A stretch of 64,000 bases of DNA, from assembly GCF_017254835.1 (NCBI RefSeq), contig NZ_JAFKCW010000005.1:276385-340384 (forward strand), written 5' to 3'. A program made the position numbers and the translations under genes. Source of the stretch: Algoriphagus aestuariicola (GTDB lineage Bacteria > Bacteroidota > Bacteroidia > Cytophagales > Cyclobacteriaceae). The notes under the pieces were generated by a model. The model searched no databases. It saw only the letters and a program-made list of their open reading frames with translations, and was not told where the DNA came from. This document shows positions 9,085 to 18,350 of this stretch, one piece after another (the first letter of the stretch is position 1; the number at the start of each line of letters is the position of its first letter).

Positions 9085-11568
9085 CTACATCCTTTCCACT
9101 GGCAGATAGATGTCAAACGTTGCTCCCTGGCCGGGTTGCCCCGAAGCGCTGATGTTACCGCCGTGGTTTTCCGCGATCTTTTTCACAATGGATAGCCCTA
9201 TGCCGGTTCCCTTGTATTCGCTTTTGCCATGCAGACGCTGGAATAGCTCAAAAATCCTCTCGTTGTACTCAGGCTCAAAACCAATCCCATTGTCACGGAC
9301 TTGGATATGCCAATAGTCCCTGTCGTGGGGCAGATGTTTGACTGGTATAGAGGTGCCGGAAACGCGCTCCGCCCAAACCGCTATCCGAAGTGGTGTGCCA
9401 GGGCGGGAAAACTTGATGGAGTTGCTGATCAGGTTGTAGAACATCTGCTGAAACTGGAAGTGAATCACGTTAACTTCGACATCGGTCTTTAGTATAATTT
9501 CTCCCTGTTTTTCTTCCAGTTCCTCGCGGAGGTCTTGTTTGATGCGTTCGATGACGGTGGCGAGTGAAACTTTTTGGTAAACGTGTTCGGCGGTGTTGGT
9601 ACGGGAATAGGCGAGCAGGTCGTTGATCAAGGCCTGCATTTGCTCGGCTGAGCGCTGCATGCGGTTAAAGAGTTCCCGCCCTTTGTCCGAGAGACTTGCG
9701 TATTCTTTTTCGATGATGCGTGAGGCAAAAGTTTGGATCTTGCGCAACGGCTCTTGCAGGTCGTGACTGGATATATAGGCAAATGATTGCAATTCCTTGT
9801 TCATCCGTTGGAGTTCCGCGTTTTTCTCCTCCAACTCTGTTTTTTTGGCTTCCAAGGCGTCGGCAGCCTCTTTCTTTTCAGTCAGGTCGTGGGTGACTTT
9901 AGAAAACCCGATAATCTCCCGTTGATCGTTATGTACTGCAGTGATGACCACACTTGCCCAAAAGCGGCTGCCATCCTTTTTGACGCGCCAGCCTTCTTGG
10001 GTGGCTTTGCCTTTTTCGATAGCCTTATTCAAAAGAGTCATCGGTAGCCCCCTTTTTCGGTCTTCCTCGGTGTAGAAGTTTGAAAAGCTCCTACCGATGA
10101 TTTCTGCCGCAGGGTATCCTTTGATTTTTTGCGCTCCTGTGTTCCAGTTTTCTACAATTCCCTCCTTGCTGATGTACAGAATGGCGTAGTCCTGCACTTC
10201 CTCTACCATGAGGTGGTAGCGCTCTTCGCTTTTTTTCAATGATTCATTCAGCTTGAGAAGTTCTGCAGTTCGTTCTTTGACCTGTTTTTCCAGTTCGTCC
10301 CGGAAGCTTTTTTGATCTTCGATGTCGGTATTGCTGCCGAACCACTGTACGATTTTACCGTGCTCATCATACAGGGGTAGTACTCGGGTAAGAAACTGCC
10401 GGAATCGGCCATCTTTCCCCTTTAGTGGAAACACCATTTCAAATGGTTCCCCTTTTTTTAGGGAATGTTTCCATTTTGTCAATACAGTATCCAATACGTT
10501 GGGGTCGTGGACGGACTGCCAGCCCCATCCTTCCATTTCTTCGGGCGTTTTGCCCGTGTATTCGTACCATTTCTTGTTGTACCAATAGATCCATCCGTCC
10601 GCATCGGCCATCCACGCGAGGTTGGGAATGTTGTCAGCTATGGCTCTGAACAGTGTCTCACTTTCGAGTATTTTTTGGCGTGACATCACCTGCTCTGTGA
10701 CGTCTATGCCGACCGCCATGATGCCGTCGATTTCGCCGGAAGAATTGAAAAGTGGCTCGCAGCTGAAGTTGACATAGGCAGTTTCCAATTTGCCGTTTCG
10801 GTGCAGCTGTACTGGTAGCTCGGCGGTAGAGAAGATTTTGCCAGTGCTATAGACTTCATCCAAAATAGCTTCGATACCTTGCGTCTTTAGCTCCGGCATG
10901 GCCTCCAGAATCGGCTGACCCAAAACTTCCTCACCACTTCTTCCCCAGATTTGCAGTGACTTGTTGTTTGCGATTTCCACCACATAGTCTGGGCCTTGCA
11001 AGATAGCGATAGAGACAGGAGCACGGAGGATCATAGAACGAAGCCTCCGTTCGCTTTCCTCGAGCTTTCTTCTGGTTACGACCGTGTCAGTGGTCTCGGT
11101 ACACGTGATTACCACCCCGTTAATTTTTCCTGAGTCGTCAAAGACTGCGCTGTAGCAAAACGTCCAGTAGATATCTTCCATCCGACCGTTGCGATAGAAG
11201 CCTACTAGCTGATCTTGGAAGGACACCGACTCTCCAGTTCGTATCACCCGGTCGATCAGGGGGCCAATAAAATCCCAAATATCCGCCCAGACCTCACGGC
11301 CTTTTTTGCCGATAGCCGGATGTTTACCTTCCACCCCCAAGCTGGGTCGGTAGGCGTCGTTGTAAAAACAAAGCAAGTCTTCACCCCACAGCAAAAACAT
11401 GGGAAAGGGGCAACTTAGCACGATGCCGAGTGTGGCTCGGAGGCTAGTTTCCCAGGATTCAATGGGACCAAGTGGCGAGTTGTTCCAGTCAGTTTGTTGG
11501 ATGAGTCTACCCATCTCTCCGCCTTTGGCGAGGAAGGGGAAATCCTGGGCGTTGGGCATGTATTTCAT
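9085..11568 (-). CDS. Multi-PAS sensor histidine kinase
   Basis: 827 residues, no membrane segment, so a soluble sensor. It has an N-terminal PAS-like region (about 30-160) and PAS domains at about 175-295, 305-425 and 450-565, the latter with PAC-type ends such as SKVTHDLTEKKE. A coiled coil (565-595) leads to HisKA with the phospho-acceptor H602 in SSHDLQEPLRK. The HATPase domain (about 705-825) carries DNGIGF and GTGIGLSIVKKI. The DLQEPLRK form of HisKA is common in Bacteroidota and phytochrome-like kinases. The signal is unknown; the PAS domains could hold haem, flavin or a small ligand. Its ATG is one base after the stop of the single-domain response regulator, so the two are co-transcribed. 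Confidence 0.92.
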   Translation of the reverse strand: MKYMPNAQDFPFLAKGGEMGRLIQQTDWNNSPLGPIESWETSLRATLGIVLSCPFPMFLLWGEDLLCFYNDAYRPSLGVEGKHPAIGKKGREVWADIWDFIGPLIDRVIRTGESVSFQDQLVGFYRNGRMEDIYWTFCYSAVFDDSGKINGVVITCTETTDTVVTRRKLEESERRLRSMILRAPVSIAILQGPDYVVEIANNKSLQIWGRSGEEVLGQPILEAMPELKTQGIEAILDEVYSTGKIFSTAELPVQLHRNGKLETAYVNFSCEPLFNSSGEIDGIMAVGIDVTEQVMSRQKILESETLFRAIADNIPNLAWMADADGWIYWYNKKWYEYTGKTPEEMEGWGWQSVHDPNVLDTVLTKWKHSLKKGEPFEMVFPLKGKDGRFRQFLTRVLPLYDEHGKIVQWFGSNTDIEDQKSFRDELEKQVKERTAELLKLNESLKKSEERYHLMVEEVQDYAILYISKEGIVENWNTGAQKIKGYPAAEIIGRSFSNFYTEEDRKRGLPMTLLNKAIEKGKATQEGWRVKKDGSRFWASVVITAVHNDQREIIGFSKVTHDLTEKKEAADALEAKKTELEEKNAELQRMNKELQSFAYISSHDLQEPLRKIQTFASRIIEKEYASLSDKGRELFNRMQRSAEQMQALINDLLAYSRTNTAEHVYQKVSLATVIERIKQDLREELEEKQGEIILKTDVEVNVIHFQFQQMFYNLISNSIKFSRPGTPLRIAVWAERVSGTSIPVKHLPHDRDYWHIQVRDNGIGFEPEYNERIFELFQRLHGKSEYKGTGIGLSIVKKIAENHGGNISASGQPGQGATFDIYLPVERM

Positions 11569-11569
11569 G

Positions 11570-12016
11570 TTATAGCAAGACCAAGAAGTTGCTTCTGTGG
11601 GGTTGCCTAGAGCTATTTTGTTGCCAAAGTGTTAGAGCCTTGCCTATAACCGATTTAAGATTGGAGAAGTCGCCCTCTTTTCGTACATAATAGAGCGCTC
11701 CCATGTTATAAAGTGATTCCATTACGTCCGGGTTGGCGGACGTGGAGTAGATGATGACTGGGATCTTGCTCAGCTTTTTATGCTTTTTGATCTCCGCCAG
11801 ACATTCCGCTCCGGACTTGCTTGGCATATTGAGATCCAGGAAGATCACTTGGGGTAGTTGGTGGAGGTGGTCCTTCAGGAATAGCATTAGATCAAGGCCG
11901 TTGCTGACCACGTGCAGGGTCGCACTGACTAGAAGTTCGTCTAAGGCATCCTGGAAAAACATCCGGTCGTCTTCGTCGTCGTCTGCGAGGAGTATGGTGA
12001 AGTGCTCGTCTTTCAT
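11570..12016 (-). CDS. Single-domain response regulator (CheY-like)
   Basis: 148 residues from the ATG at 12016; the frame extends six codons further upstream but MKDEHFTILLADDD is the natural start. The receiver fold is complete: acidic pocket ADDDEDD (11-17), phospho-acceptor D61 in FLDLNMP, switch residues in IIYSTSA and the late lysine in VRKEGD. There is no output domain. Such REC-only proteins next to multi-PAS kinases are thought to relay or modulate phosphate flow. It is the first gene of a two-gene unit and is separated from the kinase by one base. Confidence 0.92.
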   Translation of the reverse strand: MKDEHFTILLADDDEDDRMFFQDALDELLVSATLHVVSNGLDLMLFLKDHLHQLPQVIFLDLNMPSKSGAECLAEIKKHKKLSKIPVIIYSTSANPDVMESLYNMGALYYVRKEGDFSNLKSVIGKALTLWQQNSSRQPHRSNFLVLL

Positions 12017-12690
12017 TTCGACACCCAGCAGCAAGCCCCCTAGGTGTGGGGATGTAAAGCTTCAATATAAGACGAATGCCCCATTGATTAAAATTTTTGC
12101 AAAGATCCCTTTCTGGTTGACGCAGTTTACCAGGCGAATAACAATGTAAATTTCTTAAACCACTTCCATTTTGCTAGGCAGGATTCCTGAAGTATGATCT
12201 AAGTCCTGATGCTGGCGACTGTGATAACAAGGTTTTTACGGGGAAAAATGCGGATCATAACGAGCACCTTGGCTGAAACCGTCATGAAACGGATCTAGAG
12301 CTTTGCGAGACTGAGGTGGATATGCCCCACGCTGTCCACATTTAGAAACATCACCCGATACTTAATTGCAACGCTGGAGATTATGAACCAGATCGTGATT
12401 TTGTCCTGAGGTCTGGGTTTAGATTTCCGTTTGATGTATTTGTGGGTGTAATGCGAAAATGCCAATGAGCGGCTCTCAGGAAGGTGCCTGACATGGATGC
12501 TTTTTACTCAGCTCATAGTTTCATTTAATTGAAAATGTACCAGTCCCTAGGTCTTATCATTTGCAAAGTGCTGGCGCGTGACACCTAATCCTCGCTCGGT
12601 CTCAAATTTGATTTCTGAGCATAGAGAAAGTGGCAGCACGTAAGCCGCTTTCGCGTAAACCAGTTCCTTCATCTTCAAACCAAAACTATC
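12017..12690. other. Long intergenic region without recognised content
   Basis: About 670 bases separate the response regulator (minus) from the Rho-N-like gene (plus). I find no open frame with coding character, no tRNA-like fold and no strong hairpin with a T-run. It must hold two divergent promoters. Its length is unusual for this window, so a small RNA or decayed gene cannot be excluded. Confidence 0.4.
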
Positions 12691-12939
12691 ATGGCAAAGG
12701 ATCACGGACCCAGCATCAAGGACGATGCGAAATACGAAGCGCTCAGAAGAGAGGGCGTGAGTAAGCAGAAGGCTGCTAGGATCGCCAATACCCCAGATGC
12801 GGGCGAGCGAGGTGGTAAAGCCAAAGACTACGAGGATAGAAGCAAGCAGGAGCTATACGAAAAAGCCAAGCAAGTCGGAATTCCCGGCAGAAGCAAAATG
12901 ACCAAGAGCCAGCTTATTCACGCATTGAGGAACAATTAA
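12691..12939 (+). CDS. Small Rho-N/SAP-like protein (DUF7218-type)
   Basis: 82 residues, very basic and acidic by turns. The first half (HGPSIKDDAKYEALRREG, then SKQKAARIAN) is the signature of small stress-linked proteins. The second half (about 48-82, DRSKQELYEKAKQVGI and TKSQLIHALR) reads as a Rho termination factor N-terminal / SAP-like helix-loop-helix that binds nucleic acid. The next gene, 50 bases on, is a stress-type SDR; similar pairs occur in general-stress regulons. A role in DNA or RNA binding under stress is inferred, not shown. Confidence 0.75.
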   Translation: MAKDHGPSIKDDAKYEALRREGVSKQKAARIANTPDAGERGGKAKDYEDRSKQELYEKAKQVGIPGRSKMTKSQLIHALRNN

Positions 12940-12989
12940 TTAGAAAAATGCACGTCGAGTTCGGCGTTTGACACTAACGTAGATATCCT

Positions 12990-13838
12990 ATGAAAAAGCC
13001 AAAGACTTTTAAACCCCAATCTCAAGAGCTTCCTGGACAGCAAAGCAAGATGGTGCCAGAGCCCGAAGTAATCCGACAAGGCTATGAGGGAGCCGACAAG
13101 CTCAGGGGCAAGGTCGCCCTAATTACCGGTGGGGACAGCGGAATTGGTCGCAGTGTCGCGGTGTACTTTGCCCGCGAGGGTGCAAATGTGGCGATCAACT
13201 ACCTCAATGAAGTCAAAGACGCCAAGGATACGCAAAAGATGGTCGAGGCAGAGGGAGGTAAATGTGTCCTCATCAAGGGCGACATCCGATCCGAAAGCTT
13301 CTGCAAAAAAGTGGTGGAAACCACCGTCAAAAAGCTTGGGGGACTCAATATACTGGTCAACAATGCAGCAGTCCAGTTTCCAAAAGATAGTTTGGATGGA
13401 ATCAGTTCCAAGCAACTCTTGGAGACCTTTGAAACCAATATTTTCTCGTTTTTTCATCTTTCCAAAGCCGCTTTGCCACATTTTAAAGATGGTGACACCA
13501 TCATCAACACCAGCTCGGTCACTACTTATCGAGGCAGCGAACACTTGGTGGACTATGCAAGTACCAAGGGTGCAATCGTGGGCTTTACACGCTCCTTGGC
13601 TAAGATGCTCGCTCCTAAAAAAATACGCGTAAACGGCGTCGCGCCGGGTCCGATCTGGACTCCACTCATTCCCGCCACATTTGACGACGTCACCAAGTTT
13701 GGCCAAGATACCGCCTTGGGAAGAGCTGGGCAGCCCAGTGAGGTGGCACCGGCCTATGTGTTCCTGGCTTCCGAGGACAGCTCCTACATCACGGGACAGT
13801 TTATCCATGTGAATGGGGGTGAGATCGTGGGAGGATGA
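12990..13838 (+). CDS. SDR-family oxidoreductase (general-stress glucose-dehydrogenase-like)
   Basis: 282 residues. The N-terminal extension of about 40 residues (PGQQSKMVPEPE) is typical of the YhdF/YhxC-like stress SDRs. The cofactor motif TGGDSGIG lies at 46-53, N125 in ILVNNAA, S175/S176, and the catalytic Y189-x3-K193 in YASTK. The C-terminus ends HVNGGEIVGG as in classical SDRs. It is a cytoplasmic NAD(P)-dependent enzyme with unknown alcohol substrate. It follows the Rho-N-like gene by 50 bases and probably shares its transcript. A bidirectional hairpin follows it. Confidence 0.9.
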   Translation: MKKPKTFKPQSQELPGQQSKMVPEPEVIRQGYEGADKLRGKVALITGGDSGIGRSVAVYFAREGANVAINYLNEVKDAKDTQKMVEAEGGKCVLIKGDIRSESFCKKVVETTVKKLGGLNILVNNAAVQFPKDSLDGISSKQLLETFETNIFSFFHLSKAALPHFKDGDTIINTSSVTTYRGSEHLVDYASTKGAIVGFTRSLAKMLAPKKIRVNGVAPGPIWTPLIPATFDDVTKFGQDTALGRAGQPSEVAPAYVFLASEDSSYITGQFIHVNGGEIVGG

Positions 13839-13857
13839 TTCTCCAGTTGGCAGTGGT

Positions 13858-13900
13858 CAGTATGCAGTAAGCAGTACAGATCACTGCTTTCTGCATACTG
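13858..13900. terminator. Bidirectional hairpin between SDR and surE
   Basis: An 18-bp stem with one mismatch: CAGTATGCAGTAAGCAGT (13858-13875) pairs with 13883-13900 around a seven-base loop. It lies between two convergent genes and would fold in both transcripts. The T-tract is weak. The arms are built of repeated CAGTA words, like other spacers in this window. Confidence 0.55.
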
Positions 13901-13908
13901 CATTAGTC

Positions 13909-14640
13909 CTAATCGAAAATCTTTCTACCGGAGAGCTTCACCAGTTGTGACTCGTCTGTGAGATCCAGTCGCAGTGGGGTCATGGACACCAGATCGTGCT
14001 CCATGGCATAGCGGTCAGTACCTTCTTCGGATGGCTCGAGAGGCACCACAGTGATCCAATACAAAGCCCGTCCCATTGGGTCTTGCGCAGGCTTAACCAA
14101 GCCGTCGTATTGCCGGATAGACTGTCGGGTCCATACGATTCCTTTGGGTGCAAAGGGGAAGTTCACATTGACTAATAGGGGTACATCCTCCCCGATTAAA
14201 TACGCGATCACCTGCCGGATATACGGCGCCATTTTTTCAAAGTCATATTCTTCGCTCTGAGTAGGTGTGCTGAGCGCTACTCCTTTCACTCCAAGCAAGG
14301 CAGCCTGCTTTGCCCCGGCAAGAGTCCCCGAGTGCCACATGGAATTTCCCAGATTTGGGCCGAGGTTGATTCCAGAAAGGACAATGTCCACTTTTTCCCA
14401 ATGGAAGCATCCCAAAGACACGCAGTCCGCTGGGGTTCCGTTTACTCGATATGCGTCAAAATTCCCCACTTTCGTTTTTCGGTAGGAGAGGGGTCGGCTG
14501 GCGGTGATGGCATGGCCCATGGAAGATTGCTCCACGTGGGGAGCGACAATTCGCACGCTTCCAAATTCTGAGGCGATTTCTGCCAATTTTAGTATTCCAG
14601 GGCTGTAGATACCGTCGTCGTTTGTGATCAGAATGTTCAT
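13909..14640 (-). CDS. surE: 5'/3'-nucleotidase SurE
   Basis: 243 residues from the ATG at 14640; the longer frame to 14673 adds a non-conserved leader. The start NILITNDDGIYSPGI gives the metal ligands D8 and D9. EQSSMGHAIT carries the conserved serine, and SGINLGPNLGNSMWHSGT carries the asparagine and the substrate loop. SurE is a stationary-phase, metal-dependent nucleoside monophosphatase of the cytoplasm. The divergent lipid-kinase-like gene begins 62 bases away, so promoters overlap closely. Confidence 0.95.
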   Translation of the reverse strand: MNILITNDDGIYSPGILKLAEIASEFGSVRIVAPHVEQSSMGHAITASRPLSYRKTKVGNFDAYRVNGTPADCVSLGCFHWEKVDIVLSGINLGPNLGNSMWHSGTLAGAKQAALLGVKGVALSTPTQSEEYDFEKMAPYIRQVIAYLIGEDVPLLVNVNFPFAPKGIVWTRQSIRQYDGLVKPAQDPMGRALYWITVVPLEPSEEGTDRYAMEHDLVSMTPLRLDLTDESQLVKLSGRKIFD

Positions 14641-14702
14641 AACAAGGAAGTTTAGTCGTGTTTTTGTATGCAAATAGCACGCAGGACTTACTTGATAGCG
14701 CT

Positions 14703-15611
14703 ATGAAAATCATTCTCCTTTATAATCCAACCGCCGGAACCGAGGATTTCGACCTCGCAGAAGTCATCGGGTCGCTAGAGCGGCAGGGTGCCAAAGTGAT
14801 CGCGCAAAATACCAAGGAAGACGGATTTGAAGAGGTGCTTAAGCTCAACTATGACCTTGTCGTGATCGCCGGTGGAGACGGGACCGTGGAGAAAATCCTT
14901 CTCGAGTTGCATGACTCCAAGATCCCCATCTCGCTCTTGCCTTCTGGGAATGCCAATAACATAGCCGGCAGTCTGGGCATTGCGGGATTTTATCCAGATA
15001 CGGTCAAGAACTTCAAGAAAGGCAACTTCCTTCCGCTCAGTGTGGGGACATTTCAGACTGAAGGGGAAAAAGGAAGGTTCATTGAGGGCGTAGGCTGGGG
15101 GCTCTTTACGGCCCTTCTCCAGCAGATCGAGCGGGGAAAAAGGGAGGAAGCTCCCGACGGAGACAAAGTTGACTTTGGAAGCAAACACCTCAGAAAGCTT
15201 CCCGAAGAACTTTCTGCTCAAGAATATGACATTAAAATCGACGGCAAGGACTACTCCGGCCATTACCTCTGGATTGAAGTGATGAACACCAGGCAGCTTG
15301 GACCCCAGCTGGTCTTGGCGCCAGAGGCCGATCACGGAGACGACTATCTTGACGTGATGCTGGTCCGGGAAGATCAAGAGAAGGAGCTCAGGGATTTTCT
15401 AAAAGCGCATGAAAAGGATGCGGTTGAGAGCCCCTTTGAAGTGATCAAAGCCAAGAAAATAGAGGTCAAAACCCACCTGCCCTTCCATGTGGACGATTCG
15501 GTGGTAGTTCACCAATCGCTCTATGAAGGGATTCCAAAAGTCAAAATAAAGCTCCAGAAACATCAATTGACTCTTTTGAACACCAACCCCAATTCGTCAA
15601 AAAAGAAATGA
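14703..15611 (+). CDS. Diacylglycerol/lipid kinase family protein (YegS-like)
   Basis: 302 residues from the ATG at 14703; upstream codons in the same frame overlap the surE leader and are not needed. The catalytic-domain motif VVIAGGDGTVEKIL is present, preceded by the phosphate-binding YNPTAG at the start, and LLPSGNANNIAGSLGI follows. The C-terminal beta-sandwich ends LPFHVDDSVV. Family members phosphorylate diacylglycerol or related lipids; the true acceptor is unknown. It is separated from the AI-2E-type permease by one base and is probably translated together with it. Confidence 0.9.
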   Translation: MKIILLYNPTAGTEDFDLAEVIGSLERQGAKVIAQNTKEDGFEEVLKLNYDLVVIAGGDGTVEKILLELHDSKIPISLLPSGNANNIAGSLGIAGFYPDTVKNFKKGNFLPLSVGTFQTEGEKGRFIEGVGWGLFTALLQQIERGKREEAPDGDKVDFGSKHLRKLPEELSAQEYDIKIDGKDYSGHYLWIEVMNTRQLGPQLVLAPEADHGDDYLDVMLVREDQEKELRDFLKAHEKDAVESPFEVIKAKKIEVKTHLPFHVDDSVVVHQSLYEGIPKVKIKLQKHQLTLLNTNPNSSKKK

Positions 15612-15612
15612 T

Positions 15613-16863
15613 ATGAAATCCAACGGCGTCTTGGTTCGCTTTGCACTACTTGTGTTGGCTGTCTTCTTTCTGGCACAAGGTCTCGTGCAGGCGGAGGTAT
15701 TTTTGGTTCCGCTTGCCTTTGCGGTCTTGCTGACTTTGGTTTGTGTGCCCTTGGCTAGAAAAGTGGAGGCAAAAGGTATTTCCCGTGGCTGGGCTTCCTT
15801 TGGGAGTGTCATTTTATGCATCTTGATATACTTGGCTTTTTTCGCAGTGATCGCTATCCAAGTCGGGAGTGTCTCGGAGCGCTGGCCCGAGATAGAAAAG
15901 AAACTCGCGCCAAAAGTGGACAAGGTGGTTGAAGTAATAGAAGAAAAGACTGGGCTGAACGTGCAAGAGCAGATACCCCAGTGGCTGGACAACTCTGACA
16001 GTACCTTCCGCCAAGGTGAGGAAGCTCAAGCGCAAACTGAAAATGAAAGTGGAGAACAGGCTACAGGGGAAATTGCAAATGAGCAATCCAAAGGACAAAA
16101 TGAGTCAGGCCAATCCAAAACAAGCGGAAGCGTCGCGATCTCAAGCGGAGTTAAAAAACAGTTAGGGCAAGTCGCCGTGAACCTGTTCGGATTTCTGGGC
16201 AACTCCTTTTTGACCTTTGTCTACCTGTTTTTTCTCCTCAACTACCGCAACAAAGTCAAACGGTCCATTCTCCGTTTTTTCTCTGCTGAGAAGAGAAAAC
16301 GCGCCAAAGAGGTGCTGGAAGATTCAGTTCAACTGGCGCTCAATTTCCTGGGCGGGCGATTTTTGCTAATCTTTTTTCTCGCAGTCATTTATACGGTCGG
16401 CATGCTGATCGCAGGCGTACAAAACGCCATCCTGATCAGCGTGATTGCGGCTATCCTGTCCTTGATTCCCTATTTGGGGGTGATCATCGGCTTCGTCCTT
16501 GCGATCATCATGACGCTGATCGGAGGAGCGGAAACTTGGTCATTGATTGTAGTGGTGGTGACTTATGGAGCAGCGCAGTTCATTGAAAGTTATATCCTCG
16601 AACCCTTTGTTGTTGGCGACAAAGTCAACCTTAACCCCTTGGCTACCATTCTGGTGGTGGTGCTGGGAAGTGCGATTTGGGGTGTGGCTGGTATGATTCT
16701 CAGCATTCCCATTGCCGGGATTTGCAAAATCATTTTTGATGCCGTCACCAAACTGGAACCTTTGGGCTATATGTTGGGCGAGGAGGATGTGGGCGATGAC
16801 AAGGAAGAAAGCTTCCTAAGCAAATGGGGAGGGAAGCTCAGGGACAAATTGAAGAAAGACTAG
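15613..16863 (+). CDS. AI-2E family transporter (PerM/YdiK type)
   Basis: 416 residues. Hydrophobic hairpins at the N-terminus (about 8-80) and five or six segments in the second half (about 185-385) fit the AI-2E exporter fold, including LILSVIAAILSLIPYLGV-like and EPFVVGDKVNLNPLA motifs. Between them is a soluble stretch with an unusual Q/E/S/N-rich linker at about residues 130-180, which is longer and more polar than usual. The family exports small molecules, in some cases autoinducer-2 or ions (Na+/H+). It is co-transcribed with the lipid-kinase-like gene. Confidence 0.85.
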   Translation: MKSNGVLVRFALLVLAVFFLAQGLVQAEVFLVPLAFAVLLTLVCVPLARKVEAKGISRGWASFGSVILCILIYLAFFAVIAIQVGSVSERWPEIEKKLAPKVDKVVEVIEEKTGLNVQEQIPQWLDNSDSTFRQGEEAQAQTENESGEQATGEIANEQSKGQNESGQSKTSGSVAISSGVKKQLGQVAVNLFGFLGNSFLTFVYLFFLLNYRNKVKRSILRFFSAEKRKRAKEVLEDSVQLALNFLGGRFLLIFFLAVIYTVGMLIAGVQNAILISVIAAILSLIPYLGVIIGFVLAIIMTLIGGAETWSLIVVVVTYGAAQFIESYILEPFVVGDKVNLNPLATILVVVLGSAIWGVAGMILSIPIAGICKIIFDAVTKLEPLGYMLGEEDVGDDKEESFLSKWGGKLRDKLKKD

Positions 16864-17273
16864 TAAGGCTCAGGGTCTCTGTACTGCTTTGGCATAGGAA
16901 GCGCAAGTCAGGATTTTTGCTCGACGACTACATTTTGATAAAAGCTCACGGTTGATGGCATGCCATTTCTTGTGTCATGCGTTCCCCAAGGTGGGGAAGG
17001 CGTAAAGATCAACGGAGGTTAGTAGGATTTGAACTCGCTGTTTTGCTGGGTTTTTCAATATCTAGTTTTTTGAAATATATGTCTGAAATTAGCCTGATGT
17101 CAGAATTATTATTTTGAAATATTTGGTTTTGTGTGGAATGATAGAAATATAATTTGTTTGCTGAGGTTATTGAATTTTCGATTCTGTAGGGACATCTGCT
17201 TCTGGAAGTGCTTTTGAACAAAATATCGTGGTGTCTCAGGCCCTTGCGTGGAATACCCCTAACTATCAACACT
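16864..17273. other. Intergenic region with a palindrome
   Basis: About 410 bases. It holds the palindrome at 16982-16998 and an A/T-rich stretch (17050-17150) that probably contains the promoter of the next lipoprotein gene. A weak tRNA T-arm-like string near 17010-17035 does not fold. No open frame is convincing. Confidence 0.45.
16982..16998. repeat. TTCCCCA-n3-TGGGGAA palindrome, copy 1
   Basis: TTCCCCA (16982-16988) and TGGGGAA (16992-16998) form a perfect seven-base inverted repeat with a three-base spacer, followed by GGCG. A near copy with a two-base spacer lies at 23680-23695 and is followed by TGCG. It could be a protein-binding site or a small dispersed repeat. Confidence 0.5.
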
Positions 17274-17657
17274 ATGAAAACGAAACTGATCCTATATCCC
17301 GCAATAGTCGGGATGCTCTTCGTCGCCTGCGGGGAGAGCGAAAAAGATTCCTACACCGATGCAATGCAAGATGAAGTGGCGACAAAAGGCCCACTAGATG
17401 GAGATGACATCAACATGAAAAAACTGGAAGACGCCAAGCCCCTCGGACAGCATGAGCTCGTCGACACGCTACAGCTTCCGGAACCTTTGATCGTGATTCT
17501 GCAAAAGGACCCGGCTACTTCACTTGACAAAATCAAAGATGTGAGAAGATTTACGGAAGATGCCATAGAGTACTTCGAGATCACATTTGACAATCCTGTG
17601 CAGGATAAGCAAGTGATTACCTACGACAACCTGGGCCGTATCAAAAGTCCAAAATAG
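17274..17657 (+). CDS. Hypothetical lipoprotein
   Basis: 127 residues from the ATG at 17274; the longer frame upstream adds an unlikely leader. A lipoprotein signal ends LFVAC (C19). The mature part is acidic at first (GESEKDSYTDAM), then a small domain with LPEPLIVILQKDPATS and EYFEITFDNPVQDKQVITYD. The last part resembles the PepSY-like or 'YxNxxG' beta segments of small Bacteroidota lipoproteins, but I do not recognise the family. It precedes the general-stress flavin protein by 101 bases. No function is assigned. Confidence 0.65.
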   Translation: MKTKLILYPAIVGMLFVACGESEKDSYTDAMQDEVATKGPLDGDDINMKKLEDAKPLGQHELVDTLQLPEPLIVILQKDPATSLDKIKDVRRFTEDAIEYFEITFDNPVQDKQVITYDNLGRIKSPK

Positions 17658-17758
17658 AATCCGGAGAAACGATCAACTCTCTGGGTAAACTGGACATATT
17701 GTAGTTATCCCAATCATTTTCCCTAGCAAATCATACGTTTTAACTAAACCGACTTATT

Positions 17759-18295
17759 ATGAATTCTATTGATCAGCAGTCCCCTGAAAACCATAAAAAG
17801 GACTTACAGGGAAAAGAGGCTGTGGAAAAGATCCGCTCCTTAATCGACAAAGCAGGCTCTTGTTTCTTTGTCACCCAAGCGAACTTCAATGCCTCTCACC
17901 GATCCAGACCCATGGCGGTTCAGAAGACGGATGAAGCTGGACATGTATGGTTTCTCAGTGCGAAAGACAGCGTCAAAAACATGGAGCTTGCACAGGATAA
18001 AACTGTTACGCTGTATTTTCAGGGATCCTCCTACTCTGATTTTCTGGAGTTGAATGGGCATGCGATTGTCAGCGCTGACCGCGCGAAAATAGAAGAACTT
18101 TGGGATCCTACTGTCAAAGCTTGGTTTACCGAGGGCATAGACGATCCAAGGATATCAGTGATCGAATTTATACCGGATACGGGTTACTATTGGGACAACA
18201 AGCACGGCAATGCCGTGGCAGGTATCAAAGTCCTGATCAGTGCTATATCGGGAAAAACGATGGACGATTCCATCGAGGGAAATCTGATCGTTTGA
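17759..18295 (+). CDS. Pyridoxamine 5'-phosphate oxidase-like (general stress protein 26 type)
   Basis: 178 residues with the split-barrel flavin-binding fold. Sequence points are SCFFVTQANFNASHRSRP (the FMN-contacting first strand), VWFLSAKDSVKN and VTLYFQGSS. The C-terminus holds IEFIPDTGYYWD, typical of the GSP26 subfamily. These small proteins bind flavin and are linked to general stress; the catalysed reaction is not known. A hairpin terminator follows 25 bases after the stop. Confidence 0.87.
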   Translation: MNSIDQQSPENHKKDLQGKEAVEKIRSLIDKAGSCFFVTQANFNASHRSRPMAVQKTDEAGHVWFLSAKDSVKNMELAQDKTVTLYFQGSSYSDFLELNGHAIVSADRAKIEELWDPTVKAWFTEGIDDPRISVIEFIPDTGYYWDNKHGNAVAGIKVLISAISGKTMDDSIEGNLIV

Positions 18296-18320
18296 CGGGT
18301 ATCGGATTTCTATGGGTAAA

Positions 18321-18350
18321 AGTGTGGCTCAGACTGAGCCGCACTTTTTT
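18321..18350 (+). terminator. Terminator after the stress flavin protein
   Basis: A hairpin of AGTGTGGCTCAG (18321-18332) with CTGAGCCGCACT (18334-18345), one G-T pair, is followed by a run of six to seven T. It ends the transcript of the PPOX-like gene. Confidence 0.75.

Noticed and set aside
17010-17040. tRNA T-arm-like string on the minus strand
   Set aside because: The flanking bases do not pair as a T stem and no anticodon or D arm is present.
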